Assembly (NCBI GenBank): GCA_049999805.1
Contig: JBNGIO010006036.1
Span: forward strand, 33,928 to 67,689
DNA: 33,762 nucleotides
From: Folioceros fuciformis
Lineage: Eukaryota > Anthocerotophyta > Anthocerotopsida > Anthocerotales
Direction: 5' to 3'
Below the pieces are notes generated by a model, which worked only from the letters and a program-made list of their open reading frames with translations, was not told the origin of the DNA and ran no database searches. This document shows, piece by piece, positions 1-8,821 of this stretch. Made by a program: the position numbers and the translations under genes. How positions within the stretch are numbered: position 1 is the first letter of the stretch; each line of letters begins with the position of its first letter.

Positions 1-97
1 TTAGGGAAAATAAGTTGAAAAAGAAAACCAAACCATACCACTATTAACCCTTTTTCACCCAAAACAAACTTCTACCCCAAACTTTGGAGGTTCACAC
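1..97 (+). repeat. Inverted partner of 17816-17912
   Basis: These 97 bases are nearly identical to the reverse complement of 17816-17912, with only a handful of mismatches. The other copy lies just upstream of, and partly inside, the protease start of copia element C. Similarity stops abruptly after the shared GGTTCACAC here, and the next bases do not resemble the protease. This is therefore a broken piece of the same copia family, or a short repeat shared by both places. It touches the window edge, so its full extent is unknown. Confidence 0.7.
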
Positions 98-476
98 AGA
101 GGCAAGTTTAACTTAAGGCCACCACGAGCTGGCATGTGCTATGAGTCCAAGCGGTCCAAAACAATGGTGTGCTGGTTTTACAGGGCGCAAATGGATGCAC
201 GACCAAGAAGCACATGAAGAATTACACACCTTGTCATCTACTCAACCTAGATCCCACCATTGTCACCAGCAATTGGGTGCCCTTGTTGACTATCCCTGCT
301 AGGTCTGCAAGAGGGCAGATGATGCAACGGTGGATACCATCTATTCTATTTGCAGCCTCCTTTGGCCGAGGTGCCAGAGCAGCTGTGGTATTGCCCCTCA
401 TGTGCTACTCCTCCTATAGCCTTAGTGCTATGGCACACAAGCTTCACTAGCTTGGGGGGAGGGGGGGGGCAGCAGT
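98..476. other. No recognisable gene; G-rich tract at 454-469
   Basis: I recognise nothing coding here. An open frame of 93 codons on the plus strand at 169-450 has no family resemblance and no supporting context. A G-rich tract of six Gs, one A and nine Gs at 454-469 is a low-complexity feature that would be prone to polymerase slippage. Confidence 0.4.
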
Positions 477-627
477 AAGTGCACCATCAGCTCCAACTTA
501 CTCCCATGACTCACTTTCTTTTGACGGAGTTGTTCATGAACTGCAAGATTGTTGGGACGAGGCATACTCAGGACTGTCCCTGCTGGGACTCCTCGAATCT
601 TGCCAACTTGTTGCTTTTCACGACAGC
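477..627 (-). repeat. Direct repeat copy 1 (copia gag-derived)
   Basis: About 150 bases that recur at 1177-1333 in the same orientation with roughly 85 percent identity, differing by small insertions. On the minus strand the second copy continues in from a copia gag remnant, so this copy is probably the same gag-derived stretch left by another or a duplicated element. Neither copy has an intact reading frame. Confidence 0.65.
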
Positions 628-1176
628 TGACAAAAGGTTGCTAGGGAGGTCAGGACAGGTAACATGGTCATTCTGCAATCGAGACTGGCAAAACTCATGA
701 GACTGCCTCAACTACTATGCTTGAGCATAAGAAGGAAGGTAAGGCAAGTTCGCATCCATAGCTTTCAATTTGTACCTTAGCATAGTATGAATAATAGCCA
801 TTATTCCGTATTATTCCATTAATATGGGAACATAGTTATTACGAATCATTGATAGATTTAGGTAGCTAGAAAAAGGCTAGAACCCAGCAAGTGTGAACAT
901 GCTGGAAAAAACCCTAGAAAGGCACTAACACTAAGAGGCAAAGGTGCAAGGAAGTTAGTCTTTGAAGTTGCACCTAGAGAGTACCACATATTGAGGAGAA
1001 AGGCCTTGTACTCATGTGACTAGAATACAGAGTTTGTTTTTGTGTGCCTCTCATATTAGCTTGAAGGTGTGACTGACGAACTCCCAACTAGCGAGCGTAC
1101 CTTGTGCTGGCCCAATTGCTTACACACCAACTCTTCTGATTCCCGCTCATCACAAATGAAAGCCCTTCGGAAGCAG
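628..1176. other. No recognisable feature between repeat copies
   Basis: AT-rich DNA between two direct repeat copies. I see no long open frame, no RNA gene and no terminal repeats. It could be decayed retrotransposon sequence, but nothing proves it. Confidence 0.4.
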
Positions 1177-1333
1177 TAGGTGCACTATCAGTTCTAACTT
1201 ACTCCCATGAGCATGACTCACTTTCTTTTGACAGAGTTGTTTCTGAACTGCAAGATTGATGGGATAAGGTGTACTCGGGACCATCCTTGCTAGGACTCTC
1301 CTCGAATCTTGCCAACTTGCTGCATTTCATGAC
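1177..1333 (-). repeat. Direct repeat copy 2 (copia gag-derived)
   Basis: Matches 477-627 in the same orientation. The shared core includes the stretch reading ATCTTGCCAACTTG on the plus strand. On the minus strand it directly follows the gag remnant at 1340-1780, so it is probably the 3' part of that decayed gag. Copy 2 carries extra bases relative to copy 1, such as a short duplication around the CATGAGCATGA motif. Confidence 0.65.
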
Positions 1334-1339
1334 ACTCTT

Positions 1340-1780
1340 CATCTAGCTTGAGACTAGTAGAAATGGCAGCATATAATAGACCTTACTACGATTCTAGAAA
1401 TTCAAACACAAGTTGATTTTCACGAAGCTTGTAGGCAAAGAGCTGATCTTCAACATGAAGCCACTAGGCCGTGCTAGACTCTTGGTAAGTACTTGTAAGT
1501 TTGTCCCACATGGCTTTAGCAGTGGGTAATCTTTTGATGATAGGGATCAAAAGATCTCCTACATGCAATAGCATATTTGACCTAGCTTGTGCATCTTTGA
1601 CGAGTAAGTCAAGCAAGTTATTATGACCCATGGCTGGTTGAGCGAGGGAGCCATTGACAATTCCCCATGAAGAATTTCAAAGAAATAACATTTCTATTCT
1701 AGCAAACAAGGTATGATAGTTTGTACTTGTCAATTTATCTATTTGGTAGATCCATCCATGACGGTAGATAGAAATCTAGG
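1340..1780 (-). pseudogene. Ty1/copia gag remnant (UBN2-type)
   Basis: Reading the minus strand gives a broken gag of the plant copia type. One stretch near 1480-1530 reads TAKAMWDKLTSTYQ, matching the conserved 'A..W..L...Y' block of copia Gag (UBN2 family). Upstream comes DLLVKDAQARSNMLLHV, and downstream VEDQLFAYKLRENQLV, the usual helical continuation. Stops and frame changes interrupt it. No zinc knuckle, protease or LTR could be tied to it, so it is an isolated fragment. Gag would form the cytoplasmic virus-like particle in a live element; this copy cannot. Family assignment is by pattern only. Confidence 0.6.
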
Positions 1781-1832
1781 AAGAAAAGCTTAGAATATGA
1801 TTGAGAGCAACATGTATTTTGTACTGTTGTTT

Positions 1833-2871
1833 CTAGATGGCGTCTAAGCAACTTAGTATTCTATTTAATTGAGAAGCATGGTGATGAGATCTTGCTTGAC
1901 GGTGGCTAAATAATTGGCACAAAAGTGTATGAGTAGTTTTCTGATGAGACAAACTCACTTGGAACCTGAACAAACCTATTTGTGGTGTTTTGTTAGTTTT
2001 GTGTTTTCTACCTCTAAAAGCGTTTGGACAACTACGAGAAAGATGAGACTTTTTCCTATCCATGATGGCTTCTAGAGGCAAGTAGAGAGGATCATTCAGG
2101 CTGGATAGCAATGGAAAGAAATTGGGTTGATTGTAAATTGTGTACAAAGGACAAATGTGCCCTAGGCATATGAGAGCCTGATCACAAAGAGTTGTGACTG
2201 TTCACAATTGGAAGCGACACACAAGGCTGGGCTTAAACACTAATGATCCCGTTATTCCTAACAAGCCGTACCATTACCATACAGGGCAGCGGCAAGTGTG
2301 GCAGACTGAGGAAATCGAACTAGCGAGGGCCATAAGGAGGAATCGAGCCGGGGCGGGCTGTTTGGGTCCAATCGACCAGGGGGACAGCAAGGGCAGGACG
2401 AGACCTTGAGCCAGGATTCGACAACATCTGTTACCCTGTTGGCTATTAGGTGCACAGGTCAACCCTTGCACTGCAGCTCGTTCTTCGCGGTCGCAGCCAA
2501 CCCATGACATAGACCACCACGTCCATTGCAAATTCACACTCCTCCCACTTGATTCGGTAATAAAGCAACGTGATGAACGGGATCAGGGAACTGTTACTTA
2601 GACGGGTTTGCTAAAGTTGAAGTTCGAAATACAGGACAGCTCCGTGGAATCCACGTTGGCAACTTGATTCTCTAGCTTTTATATAGCGCTGAAAAAGCAT
2701 AAACAGAAAATTTTCTGACCACAGCATTTTGGTATCAACAAAGTCCATACAGGACAGCTCCTACACGATCCCAAGGAAAAAAAAATCTACCGCTTCCTGC
2801 ACCATCCTGGCTTTCAGCTTCACCACCCCCTCAGCAAGGAGCAACTAACGCTTCACTGCACAGCGAAAACA
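1833..2871. other. Downstream flank of the 14-3-3 gene, no clear gene
   Basis: The minus-strand frame at 1833-2147 (104 codons) is serine/histidine-rich, with no recognisable domain. The short overlapping frames on both strands at 2194-2537 look accidental. The stretch just before 2872 would hold the 3' untranslated region and poly(A) signal of the minus-strand 14-3-3 gene, but I could not place a definite cleavage site. Confidence 0.4.
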
Positions 2872-4800
2872 TCAAACAGAGTCAACCGTTTTTCTGAAGT
2901 GGCAGTAGATAGGAACCTGTTAAGATTGATACAGCAAAGGAATGACCACTGTCATCAATTACAGCCGGATTCCAATTCAGGCGGTCTAGCAATACCTCTC
3001 CAACATCTGCATTGACTCCATCCGCTTTGACTTGGTCCTCACCTGTGACAACGCAAATGGACAAACGGACGTTGGTACCGTGCACTGTACTGTGAAGTGC
3101 CAAAACATGGACACAAATTTCTCTAAAACAGATCAAGACAGCATAAACAAGACTCGGAAGGAACCTCCATCCTCTTGCAGGTCGGAAGTCCACAGAGTAA
3201 GATTGTCCCGCAGCAGCTGCATGATGAGGGTGCTATCCTTGTAGGATTCCTCACTTAGCGTGTCGAGTTCAGCAATAGCTTCATCAAATGCTTGCTTTGC
3301 CAGATGGCATGCCCTGCTCTCCAGGAGACAAAACATGGCAGTACATCAAAATGAAGCACCAAAAGAAGGGACGACAGCAACAGTCTCCCCTAAAGTGCAT
3401 ACCGCTCAGGAGAGTTTAGAATTTCGTAATAGAAGACAGAGAAATTAAGGGCCAGTCCAAGCCTGATGGGGTGCGTGGGGGCTAGGTCGGTAATAGCAAT
3501 GTTCGAAGCAGCCTGCAGGACATTGATGCATCACAGTCTGGAACAACCAAACCCCTAACATCTAATGTCCCCAATACAGCGCAGCAAGCCGTATCCGGAA
3601 GACAAACCTCATAAGCCTTCAAAGACTGATCTGCAGCTTCTTTTCTGTCACCACCATTTTTAAACTCTGCCAGATAGCGAAAGTAATCACCTTTCCTGCT
3701 TTCACAAATGCCGTCACATACGAGCTTCAAGACAGCCCCCTTACATGCGCAGATATAACACCAACAACTATGGAACAAAACATTAGAATCCAATCCTACA
3801 TCTTGTAATAGAAGACGGTAGACTCGCCAGTTGTAGATGAAGGAATCAGATGCTCATCAATGATTGAGAGTATGTCCCTACATATCTTGGACAGTTCAGC
3901 CTCAACTCTGTGCCGATAGTCCTTGATGCGCTTCACATTCTGGTCATTGCTCTTGCTCTCCTCCTTCTGTTCGATGGATGACATGATCCTCCACGAGGCT
4001 CTTCGGGCACCAATCACATTTTTGTAGCCCACGGATAGGAGATTTCTTTCCTCCACTGTCAGCTCCATGTTTAACTTGGCAACTTTCTTCATTGATTCAA
4101 CCATCTCTGGAACAGCAGAACATAGGGGCAACCTCCACCGCCATTCATGTGAGAAAGCCAGAAAGCTCGGCAACTTACTTTCAAGAATGCACACATGCCA
4201 CCATTAACTGTCAGTCAGCAACTCTTCCACACACACAAAACAACACCCAAAACTGATTCGCTGACAGAGAGGGCACATCGAAGCCCCCGCTCAGTGAGAT
4301 ATTTCGTTGGAGCACCTTCAAAACACAAGCTCCATACGCTGGACTTGTTGATCCATAAGTAATACCAAGAAGTGACCTCGATAGAAAGCCAAACAAGTGA
4401 CAGAGAAAAACACCTAAAGCATCTCTTTAAAGACAAGAACATGGCGTCGACTAGAGGCGTCGAGCCATTCATAGAAACTGGACAAACCCAAAGACAATGG
4501 TCATACTGCACGATAATATGTCTCTGCAATCTCCTCTTCCACATTCGTGAGGCGGCCAAGTTAGAGGAGGCGGGCAGAGGTTCTGCGGCTGGCCGCCCCA
4601 TCAGCCGCGCATCGAAACTGGCTGGCAGATAGATTCGTTTCCAACAGCACGAGAAAGGAGACTCAAGAAAGGACAAGCAAGACCAAAACAAACATAAAAA
4701 AACTCAGAATCGACACAAAAGACTCACCGTCGTATCTTTCTGCCTGCTCGGCAAGCTTAGCCATGTAAACGTGCCCGTCGCGGTCCTTCTCGTTGGTCAT
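2872..4800 (-). CDS. 14-3-3 protein (epsilon-type GF14), 6-7 coding exons
   Basis: A 14-3-3 phosphoserine/phosphothreonine-binding adaptor, which acts as a cytosolic or nuclear dimer on client kinases, H+-ATPase and transcription factors. Coding exons on the minus strand: 4800-4728 (ATG at 4800), 4106-3800, 3695-3608, 3512-3403, 3313-3165 and 3042-2996. All introns have GT...AG ends and the phases join, giving about 258 residues. Recognised blocks in order: [104 protein letters not shown] and [19 protein letters not shown]. The dimer and phosphopeptide-groove residues (K, R, R, Y) lie in these blocks. STVFYYKM and EAADQSL point to the plant epsilon group, and six or more exons fit that group. 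The end is uncertain: read-through stops at 2882, while an intron 2995-2917 would give a short last exon ending at 2872. No disruption is seen; likely functional. Confidence 0.92.
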
Positions 4801-5110
4801 CCTGCACACTAAGCAGGAGCTGCTTGCGCACCCTAAGACACCACAAACTACCTCGCTATACGTGGACGACTGTATCGGCCACACTTCAGATATCGACCTC
4901 GCCAACGCTCGGCAGTCGTTCACGCGGGGAATTGTAGACACTCAGAAATACATACCATGAATGAGGAGAACTACAGGCATGGAGGGAGTGGAGGGACGAA
5001 GAGCGAGGCAGGGACGGAAGGAGGGAGGCACGAAGAGAAGACGGCAAGGACGGGACGGAACACAAGACAGACGAGGAAGGGACTCGGAGGTCGAACGTCA
5101 CGGCGCAGCG
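4801..5110 (-). promoter_or_regulatory. 5' leader/proximal promoter of the 14-3-3 gene
   Basis: Immediately upstream of the 14-3-3 ATG, the minus strand is GC-richer and strongly pyrimidine-rich (CT tracts around 4990-5090), typical of a plant 5' untranslated region and core promoter. A TGCAG just before the ATG could be the acceptor of a leader intron, but no donor is certain. No clear TATA box was found. Beyond 5110 the composition switches sharply to AT-rich intergenic DNA, which supports a leader/promoter boundary near there. Confidence 0.45.
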
Positions 5111-5756
5111 CTAGCTAACTTAAATTGATGCTTCCCAAATTTCGTTAGCTTCGGAATAGCAGCAGATAGAAGTCGTAGCTGGCCAGCTCTACGATAGTAA
5201 TCATACCTGGGCAAATAATTTTTACCTAGAGGCTTAAAGTTATTATTTTATTTTATTTTATTCCTTGAGACAATTTATACTTCAGTAAAGTATCAAATAC
5301 ACCCTTTTAGTCTAAACTTGGAGACCTAATTTTATTTACGTTAAAAAGAATTTTTTAGGGTCCTTTTTTTTAAAGGGTTTTTTTTAACTATTTTTTTAGA
5401 AACTAACTATTCAAAAAATGAAATTGAAAGGTTTTGTGTATTCATCAATCACCAAACCAAATACAGGACTTAGGGTTATTCGACTTGCCAAATCTTAACG
5501 TATGACGTAGGCCATACAATCTCAGTACAAGCTTTGTCATCGTGGTATTGAGATAGGATATTTCCTAATTTCATAATCTCTTGTAAATTGAATGTATATG
5601 AAATTGCATGAAAGGTACGCTATTCCTATCATGGTAATATACCATTTGAAATTAATAAATTAGACCATCAGAACTACACCCACTACATTCTTCACCATTT
5701 TGATAAATCTTGGACTATCATGATCTTAGGTTCTAGTTGACTTTCGAGGAATTGCA
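5111..5756. other. AT-rich intergenic DNA upstream of the 14-3-3 gene
   Basis: AT-rich DNA with several T-runs (5350-5400). I see no open frame with family resemblance. It lies upstream of the minus-strand 14-3-3 gene, so distal promoter elements may be here, but none could be identified by eye. Confidence 0.45.
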
Positions 5757-6040
5757 TTGGAAGCATGTTTGTCCATAGAATTGGACTTATGTTTGCTGTG
5801 CCATTGCACCATTTGCTGCTCCTTTTCTTTTACATATTGCCTGCAAATTTTACACAAACCATCGAAGTCTCAGCATTATATTGAATCCGTGGATACTTTT
5901 CTTGATATGACTCTCGCCACTTTTCAAGTGATTGAGTTATTTCTGATTCAACTTCCTCATCATTGGAGTCCCTCTCGTTCTTTGATACCTCCTCTACAGG
6001 CATTTTTTCGAGCTGCTCAAAAGACTTGAATGCTTAGACA
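5757..6040 (-). pseudogene. Possible hAT-type zinc-finger transposase remnant
   Basis: The minus strand reads an acidic stretch (DSNDEEVESEITQSLEKW), then KYPRIQYNAETSMVC and a cysteine followed by RQYVKEKEQQM. This resembles the N-terminal zinc finger of hAT/KIAA1586-like transposases, where a 'W..YPW..Y....N.M.C..C..Y' pattern is typical. A stop or frame change lies in the middle, and no catalytic domain or terminal repeats are visible. The resemblance is short and could be chance. Confidence 0.25.
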
Positions 6041-6336
6041 TCCCTACGATCAATGGATTTGGCAACAACTCACATGTAGCAACCTAAGATGACATGTAAA
6101 ACAGAATGGAAGCAAAAAGCATGTACACACACATACTTGAACTTGTAGTCTTAATATTGTGCTTCAAAAAATCTTTCCTTTCAATATCTAAATCTCTTCA
6201 ATACCTAAGACTATCCAAACTTAGCATGTGTATTTATATATTTATACTGAAATTCATATGTATATGGGATGGCTAGCCCCTATATTAATGTATACATATA
6301 TTCTTACATTAGTGCACACACGATACCTCCTCTTAG
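6041..6336. other. Intergenic, AT-rich, no feature seen
   Basis: Contains TATATA-like runs around 6230-6310 but no gene or repeat that I can support. Confidence 0.4.
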
Positions 6337-6610
6337 GTGCCCAAATCAACCGGCGCCCTCAAAGAATGTAATGACAATTTAGACGCTCGCCAGCCGGCCC
6401 CTTCAGAGTGTGATGACAATTTGGGCACGAGTCGACCAACCCCCTCACAGAATGTGATGACGACTTGGGTGCCAGCTGGCTACCCCCTTACAAAGTGTAC
6501 TGACGATTTGGGCACACGCCAGCTGGCGTCTTGAGGGGAGGGCGCTAACCAGCCGACACCCTCACAAATGTGTGGATGATTTGGGTGTCAGTTGACCAGC
6601 ATCCCAAGGG
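6337..6610. repeat. 43-base degenerate minisatellite
   Basis: A recurring core of ATGACAATTTGGGC followed by a CCAGC(T/C)GGC block and CCCCTCA repeats at 6371, 6413, 6457 and 6500 (spacing 42-44 bases). A further diverged unit lies near 6569 after a 25-30-base interruption. Units differ by several bases each, so the array is old. It keeps a 65-codon open frame on the plus strand (6337-6534), but that is a by-product of the period and composition and is unlikely to be a gene. Confidence 0.7.
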
Positions 6611-6889
6611 CAAGGTGCTGGCTGGCAGCGGTATTTGTCTTTGTCTTCGTTATTGCGGCTCACATACAAACAATGCTAACTCCCAAGAGTGACCACACTT
6701 GTTGTTTAAAAGAGAAATTTCCATTGATGGCTATGAGGGAATGGCCTATGCTTGCACAACTAAATCTCACACGTCAATTTCCACATTGTAACGTGCTCTC
6801 CATCCTCTCACTCATTTCCGGATCGTAATAGCCCATCCTGTGTTCTCAGCCAATGCATCAGGATGGAAAATGCACATCACATGGGCTGG

Positions 6890-7261
6890 TCAAATAAATA
6901 GTGTGTCCAGCCCATCCGCCGCAGTGTACGAGCAAGGTCTCCTTGTGTTCACAACGTAAAATCTTGAAAATGTTGATCGAATGGATGGCAAGAGGCTGAT
7001 GGGATTACACTCATACCACTTCACTTCCGAAACCGCTAGCTTGTACCCTCTGGGAAAGCGTGCTAGCAAAATTTTAGTAGCTTCATCATAGAAAGTGTGT
7101 TGCACATCATCTGCCATTACATATTTTGTAAGGACCACCAGCATCTTGAGTTGACCGTTGATCGCCATCTGCTTCCTGTTGGCCCGCATATGCTGGTATG
7201 CCATTCCCACCAAATTTGGCCCACCCATTATGGCCGCTACGTCTACAGTGAAGTGGGGCAA
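6890..7261 (-). CDS. Unrecognised ORF of about 123 codons
   Basis: An open minus-strand frame starting MPHFTVDVAAIMGGPN and continuing with MAINGQLKMLVVLTKYV and ARFPRGYKLAVSEVKWYE. Its amino-acid balance is natural for a protein, without low complexity, and similar-looking frame continues upstream to about 7440 with a stop. I do not recognise a family. It lies downstream of the CACTA transposase relic on the same strand, so it may be a second product of that element or a captured host fragment. It is probably a relic. Confidence 0.3.
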   Translation of the reverse strand: MPHFTVDVAAIMGGPNLVGMAYQHMRANRKQMAINGQLKMLVVLTKYVMADDVQHTFYDEATKILLARFPRGYKLAVSEVKWYECNPISLLPSIRSTFSRFYVVNTRRPCSYTAADGLDTLFI

Positions 7262-7792
7262 CTCCTCCCATCAGCCTTCCTCTCAGCCTTTGTGTAACTA
7301 GAGTCGAAATGAAGGGTTTGGCATGGCTGCAAATTGAGCAATTGTATCAACCTCATACAGCTGCAAAAAATGATCCATTGCTTGCTTGTTGTATAATAAA
7401 AATTTGTGTATTTCGGTGAAGCTTTAGCGTTGCAAAACAATAAGGTCTTCCCATGCCAAGGGGCTCACCATTCCCATCGTTTTGAGATGTGTTTTCTTAG
7501 ATGTGTGCGGTTTTAGGACATCTAGTGGGGAGAAAGCACCTTTCAAACCGTAAAGCCTCTTATCTCATGTATGCCTCTGCAATACTCCCCTTGGGTCTGC
7601 TTTGCTAACGGATAGAATGTTAAGTATTGCCTAGGTATCACTCGATTGGAGATATCCATCTCAAATGAACGTATCCAATAGTGTTACCTCATCAACCAGG
7701 TGAGCAAGTTACCGCGCAAGTTATATTCCCACCATACTCAAGACACCGGTACCATGTGAGCAAGTTATAACATCAAGAAAGTTATCGTGCAG
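7262..7792. other. No clear gene; possible continuation of minus-strand relic
   Basis: Short minus-strand frames (for example 7243-7440) interrupted by stops. Nothing matches a known domain. It lies between the unrecognised ORF and the TNP2 relic and may belong to the same decayed CACTA element. Confidence 0.35.
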
Positions 7793-8129
7793 TCATGTAT
7801 GATGTAACTTGCTTAGAGGATGGGGCACAAGGATGACCCCTAGGTTCAAGTTGTCCATTGAACAATTCCAGTCAAGACCGCCGCAAACGATGTTTGGTGG
7901 TAGCCATGGCCGATATCCCACATACACTTCTTTTAGTAGCCATGGAGCCCATTGAGAGGTAAGCTCCTCCCAACATTCAAAGCACGCACACACACCTTTG
8001 ACTTGAAAGCCACTTAGCATGCCTGTTCCTGAGTAATTCACTATTGTGTGCAATATTACAGGCCACAATCAGAAGTACCTTTGCAGGCTACCCACAAGTT
8101 CTACAAAGTCCTCCAAAGGAATGTCGATC
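7793..8129 (-). pseudogene. CACTA (En/Spm) TNP2-like transposase fragment
   Basis: The minus strand reads LHTIVNYSGTGMLSG, then KGVCACFECWEELTS, then EVYVGYRPWLPPN. This follows the signature of plant TNP2/Transposase_21: 'TI.DFP..G.LSG...KG..ACP.C', then 'K..YMGHRR(F/W)LP'. The cysteine pair of the central block survives. An upstream stretch with DIPLEDFVELVGSLQ fits the preceding part of the domain after a stop. TNP2 would cut CACTA elements at CACTA-ended inverted repeats; this piece is only about 110 codons of an 800+ residue protein and is cut off exactly where the LTR of copia A begins. No CACTA termini were found. Confidence 0.6.
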
Positions 8130-8412
8130 TGTTGGGTTATTAAAGCCCAATGTGCTTAGACTAATGTGTTTAGTCTAAGATTAGTGTCTAGTTAAGTATC
8201 ATTAGTTTAAATTAGCTTAAGCTAATCTGTAGGAAGGTTCTTGTGCAGCTTCTTGTGAAGCTTCCTAGGGAGCTCTTCTAGAGGGTATATAAACCTCCTT
8301 GAGCTCCCTTGCAATGTGAGACTCTGTGTGTGAGAGTGTGACCTCTCTTTCTCCTCTCCTCCTTGCCTCCTCTTCTCCTCCTTCACCATGTGGCTCCTCT
8401 AGCAATCCTTCA
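8130..8412 (+). repeat. 5' LTR of copia A
   Basis: Begins TGTTGGG and ends CCTTCA, the TG...CA form of an LTR, and is two bases before the primer site. It holds a TATATAAA box at 8286-8293 as the likely promoter, a 16-base perfect palindrome ATTAGCTTAAGCTAAT at 8211-8226, and a 10-base stem (8155-8164 with 8170-8179). The CT-rich end resembles a transcribed leader. The short length (283 bases) is normal for copia. Confidence 0.92.
8286..8293 (+). promoter_or_regulatory. TATA box of the copia A 5' LTR
   Basis: TATATAAA, about 125 bases before the LTR end, conserved at 11729-11736 in the 3' LTR and as TATAAATA in the LTR of element B. The position fits the U3/R boundary of a copia LTR. Confidence 0.65.
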
Positions 8413-8414
8413 GC

Positions 8415-8426
8415 TGGTTTTAGAGC
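8415..8426 (+). other. Primer binding site (tRNA-iMet type) of copia A
   Basis: TGGTTTTAGAGC differs by two bases from the standard TGGTATCAGAGC complementary to the 3' end of initiator tRNA-Met, used by most plant copia elements. It lies two bases after the LTR, the same spacing as in element B. Both altered positions may be later mutations. Confidence 0.8.
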
Positions 8427-8821
8427 TGGCATGGAGCAAGATTGGTGTTGGCTCTAGGTGATGGTTGCAGGAGCTCCGTGAGGAAGGCTCCGGAGTGAGA
8501 TGACATCCTGGGGTGCAGGGATCTCCATCCTCGTCGTGCAAGGCATCAGCGCGGAGCAGGAGTGGGAGCCAGGAGCGCGGGGTGTGGCCTAGGAGCGGGG
8601 CATCGTGGCCACGGGCGCCGTGCGGGCTGCAAGCCCCAGGCTCCCCGCTGCGAGCCGGGCGCCCGGCCAGAGAGGGCGCCAGGCCGGGGCACCTCCAAGC
8701 GGCGGGCAGCCCGGCCTTCAAGACACCAGGCCCCCGGCCATGGGGGTGGCGGGTGCCAGGCCCCGTCCGCCCTGTACAGGGGGTGCCTGACCTGGCCGCC
8801 CCACGGCGGGGAGGCTGGGGA
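8427..8821 (+). other. CpG-rich untranslated leader of copia A
   Basis: The first part matches the leader of element B (shared GTGAGGAAGGC, then a similar GAGTGAG and GGGGTG block). The rest is very GC-rich with many CpG (8560-8820). It keeps long open frames on both strands because of composition, not because of coding. At 8821 it is joined to the pre-integrase domain at the sequence CAAGGAT, which marks the deletion of gag and protease. Confidence 0.7.

Noticed and set aside
6337-6534. 65-codon frame in the minisatellite
   Set aside because: The frame only reflects the repeat unit composition; the units shift frame (42-44 bases) and are diverged.
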